Below are positions 1 through 7,989 of a DNA stretch of 64,000 bases, in pieces. The notes below the pieces were generated by a model that was not told where the DNA came from, searched no databases, and saw only the letters and a program-made list of their open reading frames with translations. Position 1 is the stretch's first letter. The number at the start of each line of letters is the position of its first letter. The translations under genes and the position numbers were made by a program. Source of the DNA: Roseateles sp. XES5 (GTDB lineage: Bacteria; Pseudomonadota; Alphaproteobacteria; Rhizobiales; Rhizobiaceae); assembly GCF_020535545.1 (NCBI RefSeq), contig NZ_CP084753.1:682001-746000 (forward strand). Reading direction: 5' to 3'.

Positions 1-478
1 CGGCCTGCGGCAGGATGCCTGCGGGCTCGTGGCGGCGGGCGAAGAGCTCGTCCGACAGGCTTTTCAGGATGCGTCCGGCCTCGTCGGCGCAACCGGCCAG
101 CTCACGGCGAGCGCGGCCGGGGGCCAGGAGCGCCGTCAGGACGCCGGTCCTGGTGCGCGAATGCATGCCGATCATCACATTGTCCAGGATCGGCAGGTCC
201 TCGAAGAGGCGTGAGGACTGGAACGTGCGGGCAATGCCCTTGGCCGCAACCTGATGAGCCGGAAGGCCCGTGATATCGACGCCGTTCAAGGCGACGCTGC
301 CGGCGGTCGGCTTGTAGATGCCGGTGATCAGGTTGAACAGCGTGGATTTGCCCGCCCCGTTCGGCCCGATGATGCAGGTGATATGACCGGCCGGCAGGTC
401 GAAATTCACGTCGTCGACGGCCACCAGCCCCCCGAAGCGGATGCCGAGACCACGCAATGAAAGCAGCGGCTCTGTCAT
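1..478 (-). CDS. livG: Branched-chain amino acid ABC transporter ATP-binding protein, LivG type (3' end outside window)
   Basis: This is the ATPase subunit of a Liv-type (HAAT family) importer that powers uptake through the LivH/LivM permeases at the inner membrane. The first 159 codons are visible on the minus strand. The protein opens with MTEPLLSLRGLGIRFGG and carries a complete Walker A motif (GPNGAGKST, about residues 39-47) followed by a Q-loop region (ARTFQSSRLF, about 84-93). The signature and Walker B motifs lie beyond the window. Its ATG overlaps the livM stop as ATGA, so the two are translationally coupled. The LivG rather than LivF assignment rests on the position after livM and the ARTFQ-type Q-loop. 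The substrate cannot be read from the sequence. Confidence 0.9.
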   Translation of the reverse strand, partial: MTEPLLSLRGLGIRFGGLVAVDDVNFDLPAGHITCIIGPNGAGKSTLFNLITGIYKPTAGSVALNGVDITGLPAHQVAAKGIARTFQSSRLFEDLPILDNVMIGMHSRTRTGVLTALLAPGRARRELAGCADEAGRILKSLSDELFARRHEPAGILPQA

Positions 479-1653
479 GAATGGGCTCCATAATGGCGCG
501 GGCGCTGCGGGAAGAGGCCCTTGGGGCGCAGCACCAGGAAGAGGATCACCACGACCGACACGAAGAGCAGGCGGTAATCGGAGAAGATGCGCAGCTTTTC
601 CGGCAGGAGCGTGAGCAGGAAGGCGCCAACGATCACCCCGAACGTGTTGTCCATGCCGCCGACGATGACCATTGTCATGATCGTCACCGAGACGAGGAAG
701 GTGAAATTGTCGGGCGAGATGTAGGAAACGTAGAAGGCATAGATCGTGCCGGCGAAGGCCGCGAGGAAGGCGTCCACCGCGAAGGCGAGGATCTTGTACC
801 AGGCGACGTTGATGCCCTGACAGCGCGCCGCCAGCTCATCGGCGCGGATGGCGTTCCAGGCAAGACCGATACGGCTTTCATGCAGGCGCTTGGCCGAGAG
901 GATGGCAAGGCCGAGCAGCGACGCCGCGAGATAGTAGAAATTGGCCTGCGACGGCAGACGGAAACCGAAGACGACGATCGGCTGCATGAAGGAATGGCCG
1001 AAGAGGCTGGGCGCCGGGATGCCGACCAGACCGTTCGGACCGCCGGTCCAGCTCAGATTGTTCAGCATCTGGTGGATGACGATGCCGAAGGCGATGGTCA
1101 CGAGCGCGAGATAGCTGTCGCGTGCCCGCATGGAGGGAATGCCGAGCAGGAAGCCGAAGGCGGTGGCAACGAGGGCCGCGGCCGGCAGTGTCGCCCAGAG
1201 CGACAGGCCGAAATTGATGGCGAGCAACGCCGAGGTATAGGCGCCGATGCCATAGGTCGCTCCGGTCGCGAAATTCGGGATATTGGCGGAGCCGAGCTGG
1301 AAATTCAGCGCCAGCGCCAGCACCGAATAGAGCAGCGCGACGATGACGAGGTGCAGCGCATAGGTGTTGTTACCGAGGAAGAACGGATAGGCGAGCACGA
1401 TCACGATGCCAAGCGCCATCGCCAGCTGGCGGGACGAGCGGAAGGCGGAGATGATCGTCTCCTCGATGGCGGGGCGCAGCTGGATCAGCGCGAAAGCACC
1501 GCCCATGACCGCGAAAAGCGCAAGGACCAGGGGCGTCGATTCCGCCGTCAGCAACGCCCAGAGCAGGGCGGCGCCGATGATCTCGGAAAGCACGACGATA
1601 AGGACGGGCGGTAAGGCGGACTGCGACGCCGAAGGGATGGCAGAAGTGGACAT
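475..1653 (-). CDS. livM: Branched-chain amino acid ABC transporter permease, LivM type
   Basis: This is the second permease of the Liv-type importer, an inner-membrane protein of 392 residues with about ten hydrophobic segments. The family hallmark region (LALNFQLGSANIPNFATGA, about residues 113-131) and the C-terminal stretch VIVGGMDNTFGVIVGA are readable. The N-terminus (about 60 residues) is a little longer than in the shortest LivM proteins, and the ATG at 1653 has an AAGG-type ribosome site upstream. It lies 4 bases after the livH stop and overlaps livG by 4 bases, so livH-livM-livG is one leftward operon. Given the downstream RidA, DUF1028 and M20 genes on the other side, the transported compound may be an amide or N-acyl amino acid rather than leucine; this is inference. 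Confidence 0.93.
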   Translation of the reverse strand: MSTSAIPSASQSALPPVLIVVLSEIIGAALLWALLTAESTPLVLALFAVMGGAFALIQLRPAIEETIISAFRSSRQLAMALGIVIVLAYPFFLGNNTYALHLVIVALLYSVLALALNFQLGSANIPNFATGATYGIGAYTSALLAINFGLSLWATLPAAALVATAFGFLLGIPSMRARDSYLALVTIAFGIVIHQMLNNLSWTGGPNGLVGIPAPSLFGHSFMQPIVVFGFRLPSQANFYYLAASLLGLAILSAKRLHESRIGLAWNAIRADELAARCQGINVAWYKILAFAVDAFLAAFAGTIYAFYVSYISPDNFTFLVSVTIMTMVIVGGMDNTFGVIVGAFLLTLLPEKLRIFSDYRLLFVSVVVILFLVLRPKGLFPQRPRHYGAHS

Positions 1654-1657
1654 GCGC

Positions 1658-2566
1658 CTAGACCTTTTCGACGACGGCTTTGCCGAGCAGCCCGGAAGGG
1701 CGCACGCACAGCATCAGGATGACCAGCAGAAAGACGAAGACGAGGCGGTAGGATGCACCGTCGGTCATGTTCGCCTGCACGAGGGCCTCGATACCGGCAA
1801 TGGCAAGCGAACCCAGGATCGCCCCGCTCATCGAGCCGAGCCCGCCGATGACGGCCGCGGAAAAGCCGATGAGACCGAGCTGCACGCCGAAATCGAAGCG
1901 GACCACGCCGGCATGGCTGGCAAAGAACAGCGCACCGAGCGCGCCAACCGCGGAGGCGAGGAAGAAGGTGAAGGCGAAGACGCGCTCGGGGAAAATGCCC
2001 ATCAGCCGCGCCGTCTCACGGTCTTCCGCGACGGCGCGGATGCGCGTGCCGATCGGGGTTTTCTGCAGCAGGTAATACATCAGCACCACGACGGTGACCG
2101 AGGTGACGATGATGAGGACGGGCTGAAGGGGAAGCTGCGCCGTCCCCAGGGACAGGCTGCCCTCGACGATCGCCGGAAACGCCTTCGGGTTCGACCCTTG
2201 CGGATAGATCGCCCGGATCAGCTCGCGCACCACCGTGCCGAGCGCAACGGTCGCCACCAGCGCCATCATGGCCGGCGAGCGGCGGAAGCGGCGGATCACC
2301 AGCCTGTCCGCACCGATGCCGACGAGACCGGTCGCGGCAATGGCAAGCCCCAGCGCCACCGCCATGGCACCGGGGCCGCTGAGTGCGCCGAGCAGCACCT
2401 GGAGCGCGCCCAGCGCCACGAAGGGCGCAACCATGGAGACATCGCCATGGGAGAAGTGGATGACGTTGAGCAGGCCGAAGAGCAGGCTGAAGCCGATCGC
2501 GACCAAAGTGTATATGCTGCCCAGAACCATCCAATTCAGGAGGTACTGGACGAGAAGGCTATCCAT
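1658..2566 (-). CDS. livH: Branched-chain amino acid ABC transporter permease, LivH type
   Basis: This is the first permease of the Liv-type importer, 302 residues and strongly hydrophobic. The family signature near the N-terminus (LLNVIHFSHGDVSMV, about residues 31-45) and the conserved segment ending in AAVIGGLGSMSGAILG are present. The reading frame stays open upstream to 2830, but ATG 2566 (MDSLLVQYLLNWM) is chosen because it has a GAGAGG ribosome site and gives the normal family length. The upstream extension would run into the divergent control region of the binding-protein gene. It is the first gene of the leftward operon with livM and livG. Confidence 0.93.
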   Translation of the reverse strand: MDSLLVQYLLNWMVLGSIYTLVAIGFSLLFGLLNVIHFSHGDVSMVAPFVALGALQVLLGALSGPGAMAVALGLAIAATGLVGIGADRLVIRRFRRSPAMMALVATVALGTVVRELIRAIYPQGSNPKAFPAIVEGSLSLGTAQLPLQPVLIIVTSVTVVVLMYYLLQKTPIGTRIRAVAEDRETARLMGIFPERVFAFTFFLASAVGALGALFFASHAGVVRFDFGVQLGLIGFSAAVIGGLGSMSGAILGSLAIAGIEALVQANMTDGASYRLVFVFLLVILMLCVRPSGLLGKAVVEKV

Positions 2567-2760
2567 AGCGGCCTCTCCCGGTTTGTGGGTTCCCGTTTTT
2601 TGCGGCGGAGGATGCAAGAACCGAGCCGGGGCGTAAATTGAAAAGACGCAAATCCGGCATAGCTTTTTCCGAAGCGCGGGATCAGCAAAAACGACTTTAA
2701 GAACTTGCCCGCCCGACGCTAGGTTTTCCCAAAAGAATGACGGCACGAATGTGCAGGAGA

Positions 2761-2779
2761 TGTTTCGCCAGGCGAAACA
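2761..2779. promoter_or_regulatory. Perfect 19-bp palindrome in the divergent livH/livK control region (candidate operator)
   Basis: Two 9-base arms (TGTTTCGCC and GGCGAAACA) are perfect reverse complements around a single A. The element sits 45 bases before the livK ATG and 195 bases before the livH ATG, in the 257-base divergent spacer 2567-2823. The symmetry and position suggest a dimeric repressor or activator site. No regulator is encoded beside it; the nearest is the LysR gene at 6648-7544, whose family usually binds a less perfect T-N11-A site. Rejecting chance needs a genome search for the same word. Confidence 0.55.
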
Positions 2780-2823
2780 ATATCTTCCATCGGGAACAGC
2801 AAAGCTCATCTGGAGAGGGTTCA

Positions 2824-3960
2824 ATGACATATATGACGATCAGCCGCCGTGCAGCGCTTGCGGGGCTTCTGCTTTCCACGCTCGCCTTCGTGGCACCGGC
2901 CCATGCCGACAAGACGAAGGTGAAGCTCGGCTTCCTCGGTCCGCTGTCGGGCGGCAACGCGCAGCAGGGCCTCGGCGCGAAGAACGGCTTCCTTCTCGCC
3001 ATCGAACAGGCCAATGCCAAGGCGGACGGCAAGTACGAATTCGAGGGCGTTGTGCTGGATGACGCGTCCGACCCGCAGACCGGCGTTTCGGCCGCGATGA
3101 AGCTCGTGAACGACCCTGAGGTGGTGGCCGCGACGGGCCACTGGAATTCGCCGGTGGCGCTCGCCACCATGCCGGTCTTCGCCCGCTTCCAGACGCCGCT
3201 CGTGATCTGGGGCGCGATCTCGCCGGCCATCACCCAGCAGAACCTGCCGGAAGTGACCCGCGTCACCCCGACCCTGCTCACCGAGAACAAGCCGCTCTCC
3301 GAATGGGCGGTCAAGACGCTCGGCGCCAAGCGCATCGCGATCATCGCCGACACCTCCGACTTCGGCAAGGCGAATGCCGATGCCGTCAGCGCCTTCGTGC
3401 CGGAAGCAGGCGGCGAGATCGTCTCGACGGACCTGCTGCCGGTCGGCTCGACGGATTTCCGCACCGTGCTCACGGCGCTGAAATCCAAGAATGTCGACGC
3501 GATCTATTTCGGCGGCGTGATCACGGAAGCCGGTATCCTGGCCAAGCAGATGAAGGAAGTCGGTCTCGACAAGCCGATGCTCGGCACGTCGGGCATGTAT
3601 GACCCGGAATTCATCGCCGTCGCCGGTGACGCCGCCGGCGCCGCCATCGTCTCCTATCCCGCCGCCGCCGTCACCGACACGCTGAAGAAGCTCGACGCCG
3701 ATTACGCGGCGCGCGGCTTTGCCGAGGCATCCAGCCCCTACACCAAATACGCCTTCGACGCGGCGAATGTCCTGATCCAGGCGATCGAGGAAGTCGGCAA
3801 GGACGACAAGCCGGCGCTGTCGGCGGCCATCCGCAAGATCAAGCACGAGGGCGCAACCGGCACGATCACCTTCGACGAAAACGGCCAGACCCAGACGCCT
3901 GTCGCCATCGAACTCAAGACCGTGCGCGATGGGGCATGGACCGACTACAAGGCGAACTGA
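2824..3960 (+). CDS. livK: Periplasmic substrate-binding protein of the Liv-type ABC transporter
   Basis: This is a type I periplasmic binding protein (Peripla_BP_6 family) of 378 residues that delivers substrate to the LivHMG importer encoded divergently. It starts with a signal peptide holding an SRR pair and a hydrophobic stretch that ends in AHA-D at about residue 29. The mature chain opens with the family pattern KVKLGFLGPLSGGNAQQG. The frame is open from 2737, but ATG 2824 is preceded by GGAGAGG and begins the signal peptide, so it is preferred. A strong hairpin with a short T run lies just after the stop, which would raise the level of this protein relative to the enzymes downstream. 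Confidence 0.92.
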   Translation: MTYMTISRRAALAGLLLSTLAFVAPAHADKTKVKLGFLGPLSGGNAQQGLGAKNGFLLAIEQANAKADGKYEFEGVVLDDASDPQTGVSAAMKLVNDPEVVAATGHWNSPVALATMPVFARFQTPLVIWGAISPAITQQNLPEVTRVTPTLLTENKPLSEWAVKTLGAKRIAIIADTSDFGKANADAVSAFVPEAGGEIVSTDLLPVGSTDFRTVLTALKSKNVDAIYFGGVITEAGILAKQMKEVGLDKPMLGTSGMYDPEFIAVAGDAAGAAIVSYPAAAVTDTLKKLDADYAARGFAEASSPYTKYAFDAANVLIQAIEEVGKDDKPALSAAIRKIKHEGATGTITFDENGQTQTPVAIELKTVRDGAWTDYKAN

Positions 3961-3979
3961 CAGCCGCTTAGAGCCAACC

Positions 3980-4006
3980 GCCTCCGCCTTCCAGCGGAGG
4001 CGTTTT
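3980..4006 (+). terminator. Hairpin terminator or attenuator between livK and the RidA gene
   Basis: Perfect 8-base arms (GCCTCCGC at 3980-3987, GCGGAGGC at 3994-4001) surround a 6-base loop and are followed by GTTTT. This is the shape of an intrinsic terminator with a short T run. It stands 20 bases after the livK stop and 25 bases before the next gene on the same strand, so partial termination is likely rather than a full operon end. Confidence 0.7.
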
Positions 4007-4030
4007 CATACCGTTCCCAAGGAGATCCGC

Positions 4031-4453
4031 ATGCCCGTGCACACCCGTATCCGCCCCTTCAACACGAAGGAAACCTATCCCGAGCAAAAGCTGAACAACG
4101 ACCTCTGCCAGGCGGTGGTGGCGCGCGGGGCGGCGGTCTTCGTGCGCGGGCAGATCGCACAGGACCTCGACACGCGCGAAAGCCTGCATATCGGCGATGC
4201 CGGCGCACAGGCCCGCAAGGCGATGGAAAACATCAAGATGCTGCTGGAGGAGGCCGGCTCCGACCTCAGCCATATCTGCCGCGTCGTCGTCTATCTCATC
4301 GACATCCGCTACCGCGAGGCCGTCTATACCGAGATGGGCAAATATCTGCAGGGCGTCTTCCCTGTTTCGACCGGCCTCGTCGTCTCGGCGCTCGCCCGCC
4401 CGGAATGGTTGGTCGAGATCGAAGCCACCGCCGTCATTCCCGACGAAGCCTGA
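4031..4453 (+). CDS. RidA/YjgF/UK114 family protein
   Basis: This 140-residue protein has a RidA-type chorismate mutase-like fold. RidA enzymes hydrolyse reactive enamine and imine intermediates formed by PLP enzymes, and some related groups act in specific catabolic pathways. The usual RidA core is readable: a QARKAMENIKMLLEEAG helix, a VVYLIDIRYREAVY strand-helix segment and the C-terminal VEIEATAVIP strand, where the glutamate is typical. Whether the conserved substrate arginine is present could not be settled by eye. The ATG at 4031 follows GGAG by 6 bases. It lies between the binding protein and a DUF1028 gene, 10 bases before the latter, which suggests a role in breaking down the imported compound. 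This is a divergent RidA paralogue, not the housekeeping one. Confidence 0.85.
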   Translation: MPVHTRIRPFNTKETYPEQKLNNDLCQAVVARGAAVFVRGQIAQDLDTRESLHIGDAGAQARKAMENIKMLLEEAGSDLSHICRVVVYLIDIRYREAVYTEMGKYLQGVFPVSTGLVVSALARPEWLVEIEATAVIPDEA

Positions 4454-4463
4454 GGAGGGCGGC

Positions 4464-5141
4464 ATGACCTTTTCCGTCTCCGGTCGCTGCCCCGATACCG
4501 GCATGTTCGGCGTCGCCGTCTCCTCCTCCTCGCCGAGCGTGGCGGCGCGCTGCGCCCATGCGCGCGCCGGCGTCGGCGCGGTGTCGACGCAGAACGTCAC
4601 CGATCCGCGCCTCGGCCCGAAGGGGCTGGACCTGATGGCGGGCGGCCTTTCGGCGGAGGCGGCGCTGGAGCGGCTTGTTGCCGAGGCCCCGCATGTCGAA
4701 TATCGCCAGATCGCCCTCGTCGACGCGGCGGGCCGCTCGGCCGCCTACTCGGGAGCCAAGACGCTCGGCACCCATGCGACGGCGTGCGGCGAGAACGTGG
4801 TGGCGGCCGGCAACATGCTGACGAGCACCGCAATCCCGCAAGAGATGGTGGACGCCTTCGCGGCGGCGAAAGGCAAGCACCTCGGCGACCGGCTGATCGC
4901 CGCCATGCGGGCCGCGCTCGCCGCCGGCGGAGAGGAAGGCCCGGTTCATTCCATGGGTCTCATCATGGTCGACAAGGTCTCCTGGAACGTCGCGGACCTG
5001 CGCATCGACTGGACGGACGGCGACCCGGTCGAGGAATGCGCAGCCCTCTGGGAGCGCTGGCGCGGCGAGATGGACGCCTATGTCACCCGCGCGCTCAACC
5101 CTTCGGGCGCACCGAGCTACGGCGTGCCGGGGGATTTGTGA
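4464..5141 (+). CDS. DUF1028 family protein, predicted Ntn-hydrolase fold
   Basis: This 225-residue protein belongs to the DUF1028 family (COG3342), which is predicted to have an N-terminal-nucleophile hydrolase fold. It starts MTFSVSGRCPDTGMFGVAVSSSSP, and the threonine at position 2 would become the N-terminal nucleophile after methionine removal, as expected for this superfamily. The conserved block GVGAVSTQNVTDPRLGPKG follows. The start has GAGGAGGG directly upstream. It is the partner of the RidA gene 10 bases before it. Amide bond hydrolysis is a reasonable guess from the fold, but no activity is established for the family, so the substrate is unknown. Confidence 0.85.
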   Translation: MTFSVSGRCPDTGMFGVAVSSSSPSVAARCAHARAGVGAVSTQNVTDPRLGPKGLDLMAGGLSAEAALERLVAEAPHVEYRQIALVDAAGRSAAYSGAKTLGTHATACGENVVAAGNMLTSTAIPQEMVDAFAAAKGKHLGDRLIAAMRAALAAGGEEGPVHSMGLIMVDKVSWNVADLRIDWTDGDPVEECAALWERWRGEMDAYVTRALNPSGAPSYGVPGDL

Positions 5142-5191
5142 GCGGTTGCTTCCTTTGCACCGCGCACGATGCTCGCCCCTCAATTCGACCT

Positions 5192-5210
5192 TCTCCCCTT
5201 TCCGGGGAGA
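5192..5210. repeat. Short intergenic palindrome of the rhizobial CTCCCC/GGGGAG type
   Basis: Seven-base arms TCTCCCC and GGGGAGA surround TTTCC. It is followed by AGGGTGGGCAGGCGGAATG. The arrangement resembles the common rhizobial intergenic palindromes that end operons and are scattered through these genomes. It lies 50 bases after the DUF1028 stop and may act as a terminator. The 315-base gap 5142-5456 holds this element and the mosaic repeat at 5344-5446 and no gene. Confidence 0.5.
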
Positions 5211-5343
5211 GGGTGGGCAGGCGGAATGCAGGGCAACGCTTCATCCGACACGTCCCTTGAGAGAAAAGACGCCGCGGGGCGAAGGCGCGGTATAGTCTCG
5301 AACAAGACGCGTTGAGCCCAAAGCCGTCGCCCCATCTCACCCA

Positions 5344-5446
5344 GAGTATTTCCGGTGAAATACGGTTCACCGGAAATACTCTCGCTTTTTGTTTTTACCG
5401 CATTATCCAACGCCGAAGCGATCCCGCTTCGGCTGGAAATGCTCTA
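5344..5446. repeat. Intergenic mosaic repeat, copy 1 (rhizobial RIME-like)
   Basis: This element of about 103 bases is built of two hairpins. The first has perfect 16-base arms (5344-5359 and 5366-5381), followed by CTTTTTGTTTTTACC. The second has perfect 9-base arms GCCGAAGCG / CGCTTCGGC (5412-5420 and 5425-5433). A second copy in the same orientation is at 53534-53635, with near-identical bases through the T-rich part and the second hairpin. It resembles the Rhizobium intergenic mosaic elements described for this family, but the exact class was not verified. It lies just before the M20 hydrolase gene, so that gene may be transcriptionally insulated from the RidA/DUF1028 pair. Confidence 0.75.
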
Positions 5447-5456
5447 GGCAACACGA

Positions 5457-6626
5457 ATGCACGCCATGGCCCCCTCAACCCCAGATATCCTCGCCCGCCT
5501 CGTCGCAGAGCCGACCCTGTCGCGCACCTCCAACCTCACGTTGCTCGACGACGTGGAAAGCCTGCTGCGCCCGGTCGGCGCGCGGATCGAACGCTTTGCC
5601 CATGCGGACGGTAGCCGGGCCAATCTCTTTGCGACCATCGGGCCGGACGGCCCCGGCGGGGTGGTGTTGTCGGGCCATACGGATGTCGTTCCGGTCGAAG
5701 GGCAGGCCTGGAGCCGCGATCCCTTTACGCTTGCCGAGCACGACGGCCGGTTCTACGGCCGCGGCACGGCGGACATGAAGGGCTTCGTCGCAGCGAGCCT
5801 GCGCGCGGCGCTTCTGGCCGCCGGCCGCCCGCTGCTCCGGCCGCTGCATCTCGCCTTTTCCTATGACGAGGAGATCGGCTGCATCGGCGTGCGTGGCATG
5901 ATCGAGGCGCTGGCCACGCGCACCGAGCGGCCGGCGCTCTGCATTGTCGGCGAACCGACCGAAATGCGCATCGCCACCGGCCACAAGGGCAAACGGGCGC
6001 TGCGCGCCTGCTGCCACGGCCAGGAAGGCCATTCCGCCCTCGCCCCGAACGCCCTCAACGCGCTGCATCTCGGCGCCGCCTTCATCCAGTCCCTCCAGGC
6101 CCGGCAGGAAGCGCTCGCCGACCACGGCGCGCGCGATGCCGACTACGACATTCCCTATTCCACCATTCATGCCGGCATGATGCGCGGCGGCACCGCGCTC
6201 AACATCGTGCCGAACCGCTGCGAGATCGATTTCGAAATCCGCAATATCGCCGAGGACGATCCGGCCGATATCCTCGCCGGCATCGCCGCCGACGCCGAAG
6301 CCATCGCCGCCCCCTATCGCAACCGCTTCCCGATGGCCTGCATCGAGATCGAGGAGGTCTCCGGCTATCCGGGCCTGGCCACCCGTCCGGATGCCGCGGT
6401 CGTGCGCCTGCTCGCGCGACTTCTCGATGACGACACCACGCTGAAGGTTGCCTTCGGCACCGAAGGCGGTCTGTTCGATGAAGCCCTCGGACTTTCCACC
6501 GCAGTCTGCGGCCCCGGCTCGATGGAACAGGGGCACAAGCCGGACGAATTCGTCAGTCGGAGCCAGCTGGATCGCTGCGATGCCATGCTGGCCCGTCTCA
6601 TCGCGGAGCTGGAAACGACCGGATAG
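5457..6626 (+). CDS. M20 family metallopeptidase, acetylornithine deacetylase-like
   Basis: This is a 389-residue zinc hydrolase of the ArgE/DapE/ACY1 family that removes acyl groups from N-acyl amino acids in the cytoplasm. Metal-binding and catalytic motifs are visible: SGHTDVVPV (His 74, Asp 76), the bridging GRGTADMKG (Asp 106) and the catalytic YDEEIGC (Glu 138-139). Over most of its length it looks like an ArgE-type acetylornithine deacetylase. Its place beside a Liv-type transporter and RidA/DUF1028 genes makes a catabolic N-acyl amino acid or amide substrate just as likely as arginine biosynthesis. Rhizobia usually make ornithine through ArgJ rather than ArgE. The start could be ATG 5457 or ATG 5466; neither has a clear ribosome site. 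Confidence 0.88.
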   Translation: MHAMAPSTPDILARLVAEPTLSRTSNLTLLDDVESLLRPVGARIERFAHADGSRANLFATIGPDGPGGVVLSGHTDVVPVEGQAWSRDPFTLAEHDGRFYGRGTADMKGFVAASLRAALLAAGRPLLRPLHLAFSYDEEIGCIGVRGMIEALATRTERPALCIVGEPTEMRIATGHKGKRALRACCHGQEGHSALAPNALNALHLGAAFIQSLQARQEALADHGARDADYDIPYSTIHAGMMRGGTALNIVPNRCEIDFEIRNIAEDDPADILAGIAADAEAIAAPYRNRFPMACIEIEEVSGYPGLATRPDAAVVRLLARLLDDDTTLKVAFGTEGGLFDEALGLSTAVCGPGSMEQGHKPDEFVSRSQLDRCDAMLARLIAELETTG

Positions 6627-6647
6627 TCCCCTGGCTGCGTGTTTCGA

Positions 6648-7544
6648 TCAGCCGAAAGCCGAATCGTTCGAGGCCAACCCCTGCCGTTTTTCCGCGTAGA
6701 GCCACTTGGTCAGCTTATCCAGCGACCGTGTGAAGCGGCGGGCCGATTTCGTGCAGAAACTGTAGCTGCGCCCGGAGGGCATGGTCGCCTCATGCCACGC
6801 AACGACCATGCCGCCCGCCAGCGCCTCGGATGCGAGGAATGTCGGCAACAGTGCCACGCCGATGCCTTGCTTGGCGGCTTCCAGCGCGAAAATCTCGTGG
6901 CTGACCTGCACGATCTGCTCCCGCTTGAGGTCCATGTCGATGCTCGCGTGCTTGAAGTAGTCGCGCCAGTCCGCCGCAAGCGTCGTGCGATCGAGATGGG
7001 TCGTGATGAAGCTCGTCGCGGAAAGCGGCCGGTCCTGAATATAGTCCGGGCTGGCGACGGCCGTCAGCATCTCGTCGAACAGATTGAGCGACCAGTATCC
7101 GGCATCCGGAGGGAAGATGGTGATGAAGCCGTCGGAGGCCGCGGCAACGCGCACCGGATCGTCGCTGTACATGATGGTCTGAATGCTGACTTCGGGGTTC
7201 TTGTCCAGAAAGGTGCCGAGGCGCCTGATGAACCATCCGGCCCCGAACGTGCTGCACATGGCGATACGCAACGTCTCGTTCTCCGTGCCGATGCAGGTGT
7301 TCACGGATTCGTCGATCTGGTCGAAGGCCAGCGTCAGTGAACTCGCCAGCCGCGTGCCGCTGGCCGATAGCACCATCCGCCGCCCGGAGCGGTCGAAAAG
7401 ATTTTCCCCGACCTGCTCGCTGAGTTTCTTGAGCTGATGACTGATCGCACTTGGGCTGATCTTCAGTTCCTTGGCTGCTTCAGCAACGGAATTGTGCCTG
7501 GAAACACATTCAAAGATTTGAAGAGCGCGCAAGTTGTATATCAT
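6648..7544 (-). CDS. LysR family transcriptional regulator, GcvA-like
   Basis: This 298-residue LysR regulator has an N-terminal winged helix-turn-helix (residues 3-62, RALQIFECVSRHNSVAEAAK, then SAISHQLKKL) and a C-terminal effector domain. It is convergent with the M20 gene, 21 bases apart. It is closely related to the LysR protein at 14290-15189: both share the AISHQL helix, an IAMCS/VAMCSSFG start of the effector domain and the MPSGR block near the C-terminus. Upstream, CATACCCG (7551-7558) and CGGGTATG (7596-7603) form a widely spaced inverted pair that may mark its control region. Its target could be the liv-ridA unit; this is inference from proximity only. Confidence 0.9.
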   Translation of the reverse strand: MIYNLRALQIFECVSRHNSVAEAAKELKISPSAISHQLKKLSEQVGENLFDRSGRRMVLSASGTRLASSLTLAFDQIDESVNTCIGTENETLRIAMCSTFGAGWFIRRLGTFLDKNPEVSIQTIMYSDDPVRVAAASDGFITIFPPDAGYWSLNLFDEMLTAVASPDYIQDRPLSATSFITTHLDRTTLAADWRDYFKHASIDMDLKREQIVQVSHEIFALEAAKQGIGVALLPTFLASEALAGGMVVAWHEATMPSGRSYSFCTKSARRFTRSLDKLTKWLYAEKRQGLASNDSAFG

Positions 7545-7686
7545 TCACACCATACCCGATTTGAGTTTCTTTCTTGAAGACAAGTCAAACTTTGCCGGGT
7601 ATGTGAGCCCATTAAAAATGATTAATATTCACATGTGTGCGCCATAATCAACGAATGCCGGCCAGAATGCCTGCGCGGAACAATGC

Positions 7687-7926
7687 CTAGCTCTCTTCCG
7701 CTTCGGCTCTTTCCAGTTCGAACCGAATGGACTCAAGAAGGTGCTGGAGAAGTTCGGCCGTCTTGTTTGCCAGTTGCAACTGAACGCTCAGATCCAGAAC
7801 ACGCTGCGGCTGCTGCACGGCATAGCGTTCACAATAGGCGAGGATATGCGCCGCATCGATGAAGCTGCCCGAACCGATGCCGGTGAACCGGCCGCTTGGA
7901 AAAGCAAGAATATTGGACATGGACAT
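7687..7926 (-). CDS. Small hypothetical protein
   Basis: This 79-residue protein matches no family that I recognise. It starts MSMSNILAFPSGRFTG and continues into a largely helical, leucine-rich C-terminal half (residues 33-75) ending in the acidic tail ELERAEAEES. The start is placed at ATG 7926; ATG 7920 is in frame with a GGGAA at better spacing, and ATG 7956 would lie far from any ribosome site. It sits 63 bases downstream of the chemoreceptor stop on the same strand and could be cotranscribed with it. Short length and lack of family match keep the confidence moderate. Confidence 0.5.
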   Translation of the reverse strand: MSMSNILAFPSGRFTGIGSGSFIDAAHILAYCERYAVQQPQRVLDLSVQLQLANKTAELLQHLLESIRFELERAEAEES

Positions 7927-7989
7927 TTCCCGTGATCCCTTGGCAAGGCCATGCATGGGGAGAGCGGGAGGCCACTCTCCCCATGCGTC

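Noticed and set aside
481..1614. Long plus-strand open frame opposite livM
   Set aside because: Composition dominated by Asp, Glu, Arg and His repeats typical of a shadow frame; livM is well supported.
7551..7603. CATACCCG / CGGGTATG pair upstream of the LysR gene as an operator
   Set aside because: The 37-base separation is wide and the arms are short; it may be chance, so it is only mentioned with the gene.
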